Shown: positions 26,415-35,868 of the stretch, one piece after another
How positions within the stretch are numbered: position 1 is the first letter of the stretch
Layout of the letters: each line of letters begins with the position of its first letter
DNA from: Bryocella elongata
GTDB taxonomy: Bacteria > Acidobacteriota > Terriglobia > Terriglobales > Acidobacteriaceae
Direction: 5' to 3'
Length of the DNA: 64,000 bases
NCBI RefSeq assembly: GCF_900108185.1
Contig: NZ_FNVA01000001.1
Span: 1,550,001 to 1,614,000, forward strand
Position numbers and translations under genes: made by a program
Notes under the pieces: model-generated
Seen by the model: only the letters and a program-made list of their open reading frames with translations
What the model was told of the DNA's origin: nothing
Databases searched by the model: none

Positions 26415-27707
26415 CTATCTCGTGGCCACAGTGACGACTGACGACATGCCAGGCGAAAGCAGGTTCTCGTACCGACGCACGCTGTCCTGATCGAGAACGA
26501 TTTTGACCGGAATTCGCTGCACGATCTTGGTGAAATTTCCAGTGGCGTTGTCTGGAGGCAGAAGCGCGAATTCATTCCCAGAACCCGGGGCGAGACTGTC
26601 CACGTGTCCATGAAATTTGTGCTTCGGGAACGTGTCGATTTCAACATCGACGCTCTGGCCGGCGCGCATCTTCTCCAGTTGCGTCTCTTTGAAGTTGGCG
26701 ACAACCCATGGCTGATCCTCGACAATCGCCATCAGCGGCTGCCCGATCTGTACGCGCTGCCCTGCCTCAACCGACTTCCTGCCAATGCGTCCACTTACTG
26801 GAGCTGTGATGATGGTGTAGGAAAGTTGAAGCTTCGCGTCCTCCATCGCCGCCGTGGCCTGCGCGACCGCGGCCTTTGCTGTCGCAAATTGTCTTTCGCG
26901 CACACGTGTTTCGAGCCTTACAGCTTGCGCGGACTGCAACCCGCCCTGGGAGTTCGTCAGCAGGGCCTCCGCGTGCACGACGCCTTGCTGAGCTGCTATC
27001 AGCTGGGCCTGGGCCTGTCGCACCTGTTCCTGTGCCGCGGCTTGTCCGGCAAGGGCCACCTTATAGCTGGCGCGCTGATGATCAACGGTCTGCTTTGAGA
27101 TCTGTTCCTTCGCGTAGAGGTCCTCGTACCTCTGCAGGTCGGTATCGTCGCGTTGCAATGTTGCATCTGCTTCCCGAAGCTGAGCCTGCGCACGCGGAAC
27201 CCCCGCCTCGGCTGCGGTTACGGCGGCCTTCGATGCCTGGATCAAAGCCTTCGCCTCTCCAATGCTGCCCACCGCTTCGGTCGTCTGCGCCGTCGCAGAC
27301 TGCGACGTAGAGAGGATCGCTGCGTCCGCCGTCGCAGCCCCGCGGCTGGCCGCATCGAGCGCAGCCTTGGCCTGATCCAATCTCACCTTATAGTCGTTGG
27401 GATCGAGAATGACGAGTGTCTGCCCCGCAACGACATGCTCGTTGTCGTCGATCAAGACGCGCTGCACCGTATCCGAAACGCGCGCGCTGATTGGATGAAG
27501 ATGTCCCGCCAGATAGGCATCATCTGTCTCTTCGTGGTGGAATGACCACACCACATATCGAATGCCGAAGACCAGCAACAGGATCAGCACCACCGCACCG
27601 CCGCAGATAAGCAGAGTCTTCTTGCGCCCCGTGATACCTTCTGCTTCTACAGCGCCGTGGGCCGTCGCCGATTCTTCGGTCGATGGGTCTACAACCGCTT
27701 CACTCAT
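26415..27707 (-). CDS. EmrA/HlyD-type membrane fusion protein
   Basis: 430 residues. One N-terminal membrane helix (TLLICGGAVVLILLLVFG, about residues 30-50) is followed by a lipoyl-like half (ISARVSDTVQRVLIDDNEHV, VILDPNDYKVRLDQAKAAL). A long Ala/Gln-rich alpha-helical hairpin follows (about residues 110-290), then the second lipoyl half and beta-barrel (YTIITAPVSGRIGRKSVEAGQ, VANFKETQLEKMRAGQSVDVEID). It bridges the inner-membrane exporter and the TolC-like channel. ATG 27707 has AAAGGAG 6 nt upstream; a longer upstream frame has no support. It lies 25 bp after the TolC-like gene and 12 bp before the exporter. Confidence 0.92.
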   Translation of the reverse strand: MSEAVVDPSTEESATAHGAVEAEGITGRKKTLLICGGAVVLILLLVFGIRYVVWSFHHEETDDAYLAGHLHPISARVSDTVQRVLIDDNEHVVAGQTLVILDPNDYKVRLDQAKAALDAASRGAATADAAILSTSQSATAQTTEAVGSIGEAKALIQASKAAVTAAEAGVPRAQAQLREADATLQRDDTDLQRYEDLYAKEQISKQTVDHQRASYKVALAGQAAAQEQVRQAQAQLIAAQQGVVHAEALLTNSQGGLQSAQAVRLETRVRERQFATAKAAVAQATAAMEDAKLQLSYTIITAPVSGRIGRKSVEAGQRVQIGQPLMAIVEDQPWVVANFKETQLEKMRAGQSVDVEIDTFPKHKFHGHVDSLAPGSGNEFALLPPDNATGNFTKIVQRIPVKIVLDQDSVRRYENLLSPGMSSVVTVATR

Positions 27708-27732
27708 GGTCGTCTCCTTTCTCGAATAAGTG

Positions 27733-29157
27733 TTAGGGATGGGCGTAGGTCTGCCCGGCGGCGCCCGTGGCCCGGGCGAGTTCTGCTCGTGCGATGTTGT
27801 AGCGAAATAGCGCCCCAATCTCCGCATCGTTAGCGTGAGCAAGCGAGTCCTGCGCGGCCGTGACCTCGATGTTGTCGGTCACGCCGGCCTGAAAGCGCCC
27901 CTGCGAAAGCGACACTTCCTCATGGGCCAGCTGCACTTCCTCGCGACCAAGCTCCACCTGGTGGAGCGCGGCCTGTAACTCTATCTGCGCGTCGTGTACC
28001 TGCTCGGTGATCACATCTCGTTCCTGTGCGAGTTGTTTCTGCGCCCGCTGCTCCGCCAATTGCGTGCTCCTCCGCTCAGCACTGAGCCGCCCACCGGTGA
28101 AGATGGGTACGCTCATGGTGACTTGATACTGGTATCCCGGAGCGGAGGTGTTGAATGTCTGCCCCTGTTCATCCCAAAACCCATCAAAAGTGAGTTTCGG
28201 CACAGACTCCGCCACGGCGGCCTTATGGTCCGATTGGGCCACCTTGATCCCCTCGTTCAGGGATTTCAGCTCGGGGCGCTGCAGCAATGCGGTCGCCAGA
28301 GGGTCTGAGACATCGAATGACGGCGTCCGGAAGAAGTCCTGCCGGTCGGTAAATGCAATCTTCTCGCTGTCAGGCATGTTCATGATGCGCCGCAATGCGT
28401 ACAGCGAGGTGTCGGCATCGCGCTGCGCGTCAATCAATCGTTGCTGTTCCTCTCTGAGTCTCACCTGGGAACGCGATACATCGATCCTGCTTGCTACGCC
28501 ATCCTTTAGCAGGTCATCCGCTTGGTGGGCCAGGCGCGTGGCCAATTCGACGCGCGACTCAGCCGCCGTGATGGCCGCGATTGCACGCAGGTGTGCCATG
28601 TATTCGCTGACAAGCAACAGGACAGTTTCTTCCCGAACTGTCGACTCATCGGCCCCGCCAGCAAGCAAGCGATGCCCACTGGCCTGGTAACGACGAACCA
28701 ACGTGAGGTCAAACACCGGAACCGCGAACGTAGGCCCGACATGAACCGCCTGATAAGGTCCGATGTTATGTGGGACAGTGGGGATCGGGATCTCGATGCC
28801 GAGCAGAGCCCTCAGGTTATGCCGATTGACACTTTCATCTGCCTCGAAGCCCACAGTCGGTAGCAGCGCTGACCGTGCGATTTCAACGTCCTGCTGACGC
28901 TTTGCAGTTTCAATATTGGCGATCTGGAGATCGAGGTTCTGCTTCAGTGCAAAGTCAACCGCTCCCGCAAGTGTGAGGGCGTCACTGCGATAAGGTGCGT
29001 TCGACGGCGTCGCCGGTTCAACGGGCGCGACGCCAGCTTGGAGATTCTGCGCTTTCAAAAATTGGGGCCGCAAGCCGAAAAGAATCGTTGAGTATGGGAC
29101 AAGGAGAGTCGCAACAACTAACCATTGGCTCGTCCGGAATTTGATTTCCGATTTCAT
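27733..29157 (-). CDS. TolC-like outer-membrane efflux protein
   Basis: 474 residues. A signal segment (QWLVVATLLVPYSTILFG) is followed by two OEP repeats. These are rich in coiled-coil heptads (DLQIANIETAKRQQDVEIARSALLPTVGF; QAALHQVELGREEVQLAHEEVSLSQGRFQAGV), with SRIDVSRSQVRLREEQQRL and the C-terminal NIEVTAAQDSLAHANDAEIGALFRYNIARAELARATG in the typical helical pattern. It forms the outer-membrane channel of the pump. ATG 29157 (GGGAG 9 nt upstream) is chosen because an earlier frame would run through the double palindrome. That motif lies about 100 bp upstream, which suggests the whole pump operon is in the putative regulon. Confidence 0.9.
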   Translation of the reverse strand: MKSEIKFRTSQWLVVATLLVPYSTILFGLRPQFLKAQNLQAGVAPVEPATPSNAPYRSDALTLAGAVDFALKQNLDLQIANIETAKRQQDVEIARSALLPTVGFEADESVNRHNLRALLGIEIPIPTVPHNIGPYQAVHVGPTFAVPVFDLTLVRRYQASGHRLLAGGADESTVREETVLLLVSEYMAHLRAIAAITAAESRVELATRLAHQADDLLKDGVASRIDVSRSQVRLREEQQRLIDAQRDADTSLYALRRIMNMPDSEKIAFTDRQDFFRTPSFDVSDPLATALLQRPELKSLNEGIKVAQSDHKAAVAESVPKLTFDGFWDEQGQTFNTSAPGYQYQVTMSVPIFTGGRLSAERRSTQLAEQRAQKQLAQERDVITEQVHDAQIELQAALHQVELGREEVQLAHEEVSLSQGRFQAGVTDNIEVTAAQDSLAHANDAEIGALFRYNIARAELARATGAAGQTYAHP

Positions 29158-29259
29158 CGTCGATCGCTCCCTCGGGGCAAGTGAACGCGCACACCCCATG
29201 CGGATCCAGATTCTCTCCACAATCAGAGCAGAGGGGCTAAGCGGAATCCATTGAGCTTT

Positions 29260-29293
29260 GGTATTGATAGGCACCTAGGTGTCGGTCATCGCG
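29260..29293. promoter_or_regulatory. Double palindrome upstream of the efflux operon
   Basis: GGTATTGATAGGCACC (29260-29275), TA, GGTGTCGGTCATCGCG (29278-29293), starts 18 bp apart. It lies about 100 bp upstream of the TolC-like ATG and downstream of the MFS gene. Confidence 0.6.
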
Positions 29294-29386
29294 ATCGCCG
29301 ATGGGGTCGTGATCGCGGATCACGTGTGATCCCACCCCGGTTATTGTGGACAGACTTTACGACTTCAACATCAGTTGCCGTACGCC

Positions 29387-30685
29387 TCAGGAATTCGCCA
29401 TCAATCGGCTCGGGTCGGTACGGACGGTATGCATCGGTGGGCCGGCGACGAGCAAGAGGATTGCCGTCGACACCGAAAGCGCGGACACCGCGAGAAAGGC
29501 CGGAGTATAGGTACCATGGACGTCGTAGGCCACGCCCACAAGGAAGGGAGACGCCGCAGCGATCGTGGTGCTGATTGGCATCTGTGCGCACAAGATCGAG
29601 GGGAATGAGGCCGGCCCAAAATAGTTTGCCACCGTCGCATGCCAACAAGTCAGGGCAGATCCCGACCCGAACCCAAGCATGCCCGTAAACAGGTACATGC
29701 CGACATTACTTTCGGCGCGGGTCGCGATCAACAAAGAAGATCCAATAATCACGATGGAGACGGCCCAAGCAATGCGTGGATCCATCCGGTCACAGAAGAA
29801 TCCCACGATCAAACTTCCCAGGATCGAACACACCGAGAAAATTCCGAGCGCGGAGCCAGCCGCTTCTGCGGTGTGGCCGAGGTCACGCAGATGGGGTATC
29901 GCGTGGGCTACCGCCGCCGTGCCCGGAACGGATTCGCCGACGGCGGCCAAAGTGAGTAGCCAGAACGCGGGTGTGCGAACTGCCTCCCTGACTGTCCAAT
30001 GATCTCGAGTCCGATAGACACGCGAGTGCCGGGCGGCGGCGTCATCGGCGATCTCGCCGACCAGCTTTTCCTGTCCATCAGGAACCTGCCCCAGATCGTC
30101 GGGGCTATCCTTCACGAATGCGATGGACACCATCCCAGCCAAAAACGCAGCAGCAGAGACGCACCACCAACCTGCGCGCCAATTCCCATGTGCCGTCACG
30201 ATTACATGAGTGAGCAGAGGTGCCGAGATTGCGCCCCCCACACCAGTCCCGACCAGGACAAGTCCCAGAGCTGTAGCGCGCCTTCTTTCGAACCAAAGCG
30301 AGGCACAGGACTGCGCCGGAATCATGGAGCCGAATCCGCAGCCCATACCGAGTAGAAGCCCATAGCAGACGACAAAGTGCCAGCCTTGACTCGCGCCTGT
30401 CGCCAGGAGGATTGCACCCAGCGCAACGAGCAATGAACCAAATACAAGGCACAGGCGCGAGCCGAACGCATTCACCAAGCCTCCAACGAGCGGTGCCGAG
30501 AGGCCGATACATAGAACAAAGAACGTGGAACCCAGTCCCAAGATGCCGCGGCTAAGCCCCAGATTTCTTGCCATGGGAGCGTTGATGACCCCCGCGCCCA
30601 GGTACGTCATTCCCTGGTTGACGGAAGCAATCGCAGCAAGGGCGGCAAGCAGCCTCCAACCGTAAAACGAGCTGACTCGGAGCAT
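29387..30685 (-). CDS. MFS transporter, monocarboxylate/oxalate-antiporter-like
   Basis: 432 residues with 12 predicted helices. The N-terminus FYGWRLLAALAAIASVNQGMTYL and the segments LVGGLVNAFGSRLCLVFG, LLLGMGCGFGSMIPAQSCASLWFERRRATALG and HLRDLGHTAEAAGSALG are typical of OFA/MCT-type MFS carriers for small organic anions. The substrate is not predictable. ATG 30685 has AGGAG 7 nt upstream; an earlier frame of 113 codons has no membrane segments and was rejected. It is convergent with nothing, ends 94 bp before the efflux-operon motif, and is divergent from the cupin gene. Confidence 0.85.
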   Translation of the reverse strand: MLRVSSFYGWRLLAALAAIASVNQGMTYLGAGVINAPMARNLGLSRGILGLGSTFFVLCIGLSAPLVGGLVNAFGSRLCLVFGSLLVALGAILLATGASQGWHFVVCYGLLLGMGCGFGSMIPAQSCASLWFERRRATALGLVLVGTGVGGAISAPLLTHVIVTAHGNWRAGWWCVSAAAFLAGMVSIAFVKDSPDDLGQVPDGQEKLVGEIADDAAARHSRVYRTRDHWTVREAVRTPAFWLLTLAAVGESVPGTAAVAHAIPHLRDLGHTAEAAGSALGIFSVCSILGSLIVGFFCDRMDPRIAWAVSIVIIGSSLLIATRAESNVGMYLFTGMLGFGSGSALTCWHATVANYFGPASFPSILCAQMPISTTIAAASPFLVGVAYDVHGTYTPAFLAVSALSVSTAILLLVAGPPMHTVRTDPSRLMANS

Positions 30686-30825
30686 CAATCTCTCCTGGCG
30701 TGTCTCCACGTGCCGAGACCAGATCGTGGGGAGTAAGCAGTTAGGAGCGCCAGTCTGTCGCTCCGGACGCAACGCGAATCTCCTTGTGAGGCTGCGAATG
30801 GTCGAGCGTGATAGCGTGTTTTTGG

Positions 30826-31488
30826 ATGAACAACATGACTGGATTACATTGCTTGTCAGCAGGAGCGATCCTCGTCGCGTGGGTGGGAGCAACCGCGCAA
30901 TTGCCGATAGAAAAGCTCCCGAGTGAACATCTGAAATTCGAGAGTGACGTCCTGAGCGTGCTCGAACCCACCATGCCTTCCGGGACCTCCCAACCAGAAC
31001 ATGTGCATGCGCACGATTCCGCAAGCGTGTGCTTCAGCGGCTCAAACATGCGAACTCGAAACCATAAGGCCGACTGGAGTGACATCGTGAAGCCTTGTTC
31101 CCTCGGCGACATTGTCGTGGCGGAATTCGCGGGAGCTCCCGTTATCCACGCCGTTGAAAATGTCGGCGCTGGTATATTTCATACCGTCATGGTCGAAAAC
31201 ATGCGAAACAGCGGTTGGTCCACGGACCCACCCTCTTCGTCTCCCGCCACAGTCCTTGCGAAAGAGAGTAGGGCCTTCCTGATTTATGCGGTGACACTCA
31301 GCGCTGCGACGAGAGAGACGGAACAGGTTCACAACAAGCCAACTGTCGTGATCCTCGTCTCTGGGCATGTGACTGTCGGCAAGAAGCCACTCCGCAAACC
31401 TGGGCAATGGATCCTAGCTTCAGCGGGCGCCCCCTGCAGCATCTCTACCCAAACCGAAGCGAAGCTCATTGAGATCGAAGTCCGATAA
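30826..31488 (+). CDS. Exported cupin-domain protein
   Basis: 220 residues. A signal peptide-like segment (LHCLSAGAILVAWVGATAQ) precedes two cupin-type halves. EHVHAHDSASVCF resembles the His-rich cupin motif 1, and VILVSGHVTVGKKPLRKPGQWILASAGAPC resembles motif 2 with Gly turns. Periplasmic cupins often bind metals, but the second half lacks a full His set, so activity is uncertain. Three starts are possible (GTG 30808, ATG 30826, ATG 30835); none has a good ribosome site, and 30826 was taken. The gene is divergent from the MFS transporter and convergent with the TonB receptor (27-bp gap). Confidence 0.65.
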   Translation: MNNMTGLHCLSAGAILVAWVGATAQLPIEKLPSEHLKFESDVLSVLEPTMPSGTSQPEHVHAHDSASVCFSGSNMRTRNHKADWSDIVKPCSLGDIVVAEFAGAPVIHAVENVGAGIFHTVMVENMRNSGWSTDPPSSSPATVLAKESRAFLIYAVTLSAATRETEQVHNKPTVVILVSGHVTVGKKPLRKPGQWILASAGAPCSISTQTEAKLIEIEVR

Positions 31489-31515
31489 GTTCTCGTTACG
31501 ATCCGGCTCATACCG

Positions 31516-34500
31516 CTAATAATGCACGCGCAGCCCGAACTCCGTCTGACGCGGGTGAAAGGCCTCACCTACGCCAAAATAGGCATTGTTGCTGCTCATA
31601 TTGCCAAAGTCAGCCGGGTCGTCGAGGGCCATAGACGGCGCGTTCATCGCGGTGTGATTGAGAATATTGGTGAACTGGAAAATCAGCGTCGCGCCAACCC
31701 GCCCATCTTTCCAGACCCCTATATCCTTTGAGACTGTGGTGCCCAGATTCCAGAAGCCCGGCGCGCGGATCTGTCCCGTCGTTCCGCAGCTGGTGTCGTA
31801 CCCCAGGATGCAGGGGCGGAACTCGTTATACACCTGGATCGGGTTAGAGAACATATTCACGCCGCCCCCGCCGTTATTGGGGTTCGTGTTTACGCCGACG
31901 CCCAAAGGATTGGCGGCCGCGCTCTGGGAGATTTTCAAATTGTAGTGCGGCGAGTTTCCCCCGGTGAATCGGGATGAGAGCACCGCGCCGTCCAGGCTTA
32001 CCTCCGCGCTACAATTCCCTTCGCCGAAAGACTCGCAGGAGTTATTGTAGTTATAGACTTGCCACGGGCTGCCTGTGTGGGCGGTAAAGAGTGGTGCGAT
32101 ACTCCAGCCGCCCGCCAGATGACCGACCAACCCTCTCTGTATCTTATAAAACGGATCCTGATAGAGCATCACCAGGTTGAAGATGAATCGATAGTCGTAC
32201 GCGTAAGGCCCATACATGGAATGCAGGTCCCACGGGTTGAGAGCGGTGTAACTGGTTTGCGCCTGCGGGCGTGTGTCCGTTCCGAGCGCCTTGCCATACG
32301 TAAGATTGGTGTGCGCTATGAGACCGTGCCAATCGTGCGCCGTGAACGAGACATACGCGGCGTTATAGTTCCCGTAGCCTTCACTTGTATTCATGTAAAT
32401 GGCGGAGAGTTGTCCGCTGCCGCCATTGATCGGAGAACTCGGCATGGTGCGGCCCAACGTCCAGGAAGACGATTGGTTCAGTGTGGCCCACAAGTCGTAG
32501 ACGCTGGTCGTCGAGATCTGATTCCTCGTGGTCGAGTTCTGCAGAAGGGCGCTCGTGCAACTGCTGTAGTGGCTGCAGAAGGTCGACAGTGGACCGCCCA
32601 GAGCCGATTCAAAGAAAGGCTGTGGCGAAACGGTGCTGTTGCCCAGGCAAGAAGGGCCGAGCCCACACAATTGAATGTACGTTTGGGCAAACGCCGAGGC
32701 GAAGCTCTGACCATTCAGTGTGGTCATGGTCGGCACGGCATCCAGATCAATTCCCTGGAAATCATTGCGGATGATTCGCCCGATATATCCTGCCTCAACG
32801 ATCAGTTTGGGCGAGATCTCGCGCTGGATGCCGACATTGAAATTGTCGGTCCGGGATGGCTTGAAGTTCGGGTCAATGACCGTCCCTGAGCCAGCTGACG
32901 CATTTCCGTTGAAACCGGGGATGTACGGCTGAGGAAGGGTCTGTGAAATCGCGGGCAGAGGTGCTGTCATTCCATCCACACCAATGCGGAAGGCATTGGT
33001 CGGATTCACGCTGGATTGCCCGAGGCATTGGCCACTCGATGTTGCGCCAATGCACGCGATCGCCTGGCCAAGCCCCGTTCCGAGCAAAGGAAACACGACC
33101 TGGGCCACTCCATTCAACCGTCCGTAGACACGGCCATAGCCGCCGCGGATCACGGTCATGCCATCCCCGAAGATGGCCCCCAGCGCGCCTTGAGTGAACT
33201 TCGGACTCCAAGCCGCAGAGACACGTGGACTGACCTCCGCATAGTCGGGCTTGTAGGGGTACTTGGTGCTGGCGCCACCGGTCACGTTCCGGATGGTGGC
33301 GAAGGCAAGAGTGGGATTGTAGACCTGATCGTTGAGCGCTGCAGCCTGTCGCTTGGCCAGATAATCGCTGGCTACAATCGGGATCCCCGCAGTGTCCGTC
33401 AGTTCGACCTGCTTCCCGTTTCGTTCCACCGGAGGCATTTCAATCGCGTAACCCAGACCATACGTCAACGTTAACGTGGGCTTCGCATGCCAGGTATCGG
33501 AGATATATACGTTGTAGAAGGGGATGGTGCTTTGGTCGAACATCTCAGACCCTGGCGGATTCAGAGTCAGGTTCGGTCCGCTTCGGGTATACAACTGCTG
33601 AGACTCGCCAGTGATGCCGAGAACCTCCGTGTAGAGCGTATTGTAGGTACCGATCTGCGAAGCGGGCAGGTTGGCAGGCTGATACTGAGAGGGATAGGTC
33701 ACGCCGCCTGCTGCCGTACTGATGTTGTCCACGGGCATGTTCTGGATGCCACCACCATTGTCGTTGCGCACGTGGTAGTCGTAGTTGTGCTCATAGATGC
33801 CACCGAACTGCAGGAGATGATTGCCAATGATCTTGCTGACGTCGTCACGAAACGTCGCGTCGTGGCCATCCCAGAAGCGCTGGCGGGTATCTGCCGTGTC
33901 GACGTCATACGGGATCAATGCGTTGCTGCTCTCCCCGCCGATTTCGACCGCTGAGCCCAGCGACGGAAGTTGAGGAGGAGCAGCTGCATCACCCCACTGC
34001 CAGAAGTTGCGGAGGAAACTGAAGTTGAACGTATTGGTGGTAGTGGAACTAATGTTCGTAGTTAGTCCTGTCACCCAATACTCGGGAACCTGCGGCCGCT
34101 GTGACAAAGCGGTTGGGACACCAAATTTGTCATTTCCGATGGCACCGCCGATGTCCACTTGGCTCGTGGTTGTCACGGTAGCGTGATACGCCCGATAGCT
34201 GCCAAACCACCGCCACTTCTCCCCGAAGTCATGGTCGACCCGCCCCACGAAGTTGTTTGACGACACGGGAGTCTTGATCGTGGAGAGATATCCGGCAGTA
34301 TTGTAATGATCGCCGGGACCGGAAAAGTTGTTGGGCAGCGGCATGAATCTCTGCCAGATCTGCGAGACGATGGGATTGAGCCCGATGCCTCGCGGGTCGC
34401 AGGCGCCAGGGCACGAGCCAGCCGCATAGGTCACACCGCCAACGGTGACAGGATAGGGATTGAGATTGTAGGGAATGTACGTGCCCGCCTGATCGATTTG

Positions 34501-35574
34501 AACCACCCCCGCACGCATCATGGCTGTCGGGACGGTGGCATCCCACACTTGAGATTGCGGAAATCTAAACCCTTCGTAGTTAAAGAAGAGGTAGGTCTTT
34601 CCCCCGAGCATCTTTGGCAACACCGGCCCGCCGATCGCCGCACCGAATCGATTATTGTGCGTAACTGGGAGCGGAGTATATGGAAGGTTTCCATGCGGTG
34701 TGTGATCGTCGTCCCATGAATTCGCCGCGCCTACATTGCTGGCAAAGTAGTATTCATACACCGCCCCATGGAATTGATTGGTGCCGCGCTTCGTCACCAT
34801 TTGGACTTCGCTTCCCGACGAAGAGTTGAAATCCGCTGTCATGCCGCTGCTCGCGACCTTGATCTGCTCGATACTCTCGACAGGAGTCGGTACCGTTCCG
34901 GTCGGGGCCGACATTCCTTCGTTGTGGCCGAAGATGCCACCCGCCGGAGACAAGGCCGTCGCAAAGCTCGGAGTGTAGATGTTCGAACTTCCGTCGACGT
35001 CGTTGGAGTTGTTGCCCCCATCGAGCCGGAACGTGTTCTGGTCGTAGGAGGCACCGGCGTTCGCTCCCTCTGGTGACACCCCCGGCTGCAGGATCGCGAA
35101 GGTTGCGGCATCTCGTCCGGTGTTTGGCAGCAGCGTCAGCGATTCTCCCGAGACCACGCTGCTGACCGTCGAATTCATCGTCTGCAACTCCGCTCCCGCA
35201 GACGGATCTACGTCCACCACGGTCGAAACAGACCCCAGATTCAGCACTGTATTCAGTGTCAGCCCGAGGCCCACATCGACGCGCTGGTTGTCGATCCTCC
35301 GCGTCGAGAATCCGGCCTTGCTGAACGTGATGCTGTAAACGCCGGGCGCGACGCTTGAGACGAAGTAACGGCCAGCACCGTTGGTCGTGGCGGTTAGCGC
35401 TTGCCTCGTAGCTGTGTCCGTGAGCTTCACCACCGTTCCCACTACAACGGCCGCACCCGGATCAATCACTTCGCCCGATACTGATGTAGTTTGTGCGAAG
35501 GTCCGCATGTGTGCCAGGCCAAACAACGCTACCGGCAGCAGAAGTGTGGAGACGCGGTGTTCTTTGAGACGCAC
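31516..35574 (-). CDS. Oar-like TonB-dependent receptor with carboxypeptidase-regulatory domain
   Basis: About 1352 residues. A signal peptide (VSTLLLPVALFGLAHMRTFA) is followed by a carboxypeptidase-regulatory-like domain (VSGEVIDPGAAVVVGTVVKL... GVYSITFSKAGF, about residues 32-115). A plug region (GRDAATFAILQPGVSPEG, FRLDGGNNSNDVDGSSNIY) and a large beta-barrel with FNVGIQREISPKLIVEAGYIG and the C-terminal TEFGLRVHY complete it. This architecture is greatly expanded in Acidobacteria and is thought to import large carbohydrates or other polymers; no substrate can be named. The start GTG 35574 was chosen because GGAGG lies 4 nt upstream and the signal peptide follows directly. A GTG at 35688 would add 38 residues. 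Palindromes lie upstream at 35738 and 35807, shared with the divergent sensor kinase. Confidence 0.88.
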   Translation of the reverse strand: MRLKEHRVSTLLLPVALFGLAHMRTFAQTTSVSGEVIDPGAAVVVGTVVKLTDTATRQALTATTNGAGRYFVSSVAPGVYSITFSKAGFSTRRIDNQRVDVGLGLTLNTVLNLGSVSTVVDVDPSAGAELQTMNSTVSSVVSGESLTLLPNTGRDAATFAILQPGVSPEGANAGASYDQNTFRLDGGNNSNDVDGSSNIYTPSFATALSPAGGIFGHNEGMSAPTGTVPTPVESIEQIKVASSGMTADFNSSSGSEVQMVTKRGTNQFHGAVYEYYFASNVGAANSWDDDHTPHGNLPYTPLPVTHNNRFGAAIGGPVLPKMLGGKTYLFFNYEGFRFPQSQVWDATVPTAMMRAGVVQIDQAGTYIPYNLNPYPVTVGGVTYAAGSCPGACDPRGIGLNPIVSQIWQRFMPLPNNFSGPGDHYNTAGYLSTIKTPVSSNNFVGRVDHDFGEKWRWFGSYRAYHATVTTTSQVDIGGAIGNDKFGVPTALSQRPQVPEYWVTGLTTNISSTTTNTFNFSFLRNFWQWGDAAAPPQLPSLGSAVEIGGESSNALIPYDVDTADTRQRFWDGHDATFRDDVSKIIGNHLLQFGGIYEHNYDYHVRNDNGGGIQNMPVDNISTAAGGVTYPSQYQPANLPASQIGTYNTLYTEVLGITGESQQLYTRSGPNLTLNPPGSEMFDQSTIPFYNVYISDTWHAKPTLTLTYGLGYAIEMPPVERNGKQVELTDTAGIPIVASDYLAKRQAAALNDQVYNPTLAFATIRNVTGGASTKYPYKPDYAEVSPRVSAAWSPKFTQGALGAIFGDGMTVIRGGYGRVYGRLNGVAQVVFPLLGTGLGQAIACIGATSSGQCLGQSSVNPTNAFRIGVDGMTAPLPAISQTLPQPYIPGFNGNASAGSGTVIDPNFKPSRTDNFNVGIQREISPKLIVEAGYIGRIIRNDFQGIDLDAVPTMTTLNGQSFASAFAQTYIQLCGLGPSCLGNSTVSPQPFFESALGGPLSTFCSHYSSCTSALLQNSTTRNQISTTSVYDLWATLNQSSSWTLGRTMPSSPINGGSGQLSAIYMNTSEGYGNYNAAYVSFTAHDWHGLIAHTNLTYGKALGTDTRPQAQTSYTALNPWDLHSMYGPYAYDYRFIFNLVMLYQDPFYKIQRGLVGHLAGGWSIAPLFTAHTGSPWQVYNYNNSCESFGEGNCSAEVSLDGAVLSSRFTGGNSPHYNLKISQSAAANPLGVGVNTNPNNGGGGVNMFSNPIQVYNEFRPCILGYDTSCGTTGQIRAPGFWNLGTTVSKDIGVWKDGRVGATLIFQFTNILNHTAMNAPSMALDDPADFGNMSSNNAYFGVGEAFHPRQTEFGLRVHY

Positions 35575-35737
35575 AAAACCTCCATATGCGGTCGAAGCTG
35601 CATGATGCCACTGAATCCTTCGCCGGTTTGCTTGCAAGGCGACTCGGCTAGACGGACTCCGCAAGGACTGAGACCCTCGGTAGTTCACTGACGAGCCTGC
35701 TCCAAACGCGGGGCTAGAGACATCAAGTTGTTCAGTT

Positions 35738-35753
35738 CGGATCGATGGATACC
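35738..35753. promoter_or_regulatory. Palindrome between TonB receptor and sensor kinase
   Basis: CGGATCGATGGATACC, followed by TG and a degenerate second copy. It lies about 165 bp upstream of the receptor start and 54 bp from the stronger double site at 35807. Confidence 0.4.
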
Positions 35754-35806
35754 TGATTGACAGTGTGATTAAGACAGAAGCGGGAGCGGGCGATCTATAA
35801 GACGAA

Positions 35807-35840
35807 GGTATTGATCGGCACCTTGGTATCGGTCCATCCC
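35807..35840. promoter_or_regulatory. Double palindrome upstream of the sensor kinase
   Basis: GGTATTGATCGGCACC (35807-35822), TT, GGTATCGGTCCATCCC (35825-35840), starts 18 bp apart. It ends 28 bp before the kinase ATG, close enough to overlap its promoter. Confidence 0.6.
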
Positions 35841-35868
35841 CACAACTCCCCGGCTATCATCCGAGGCA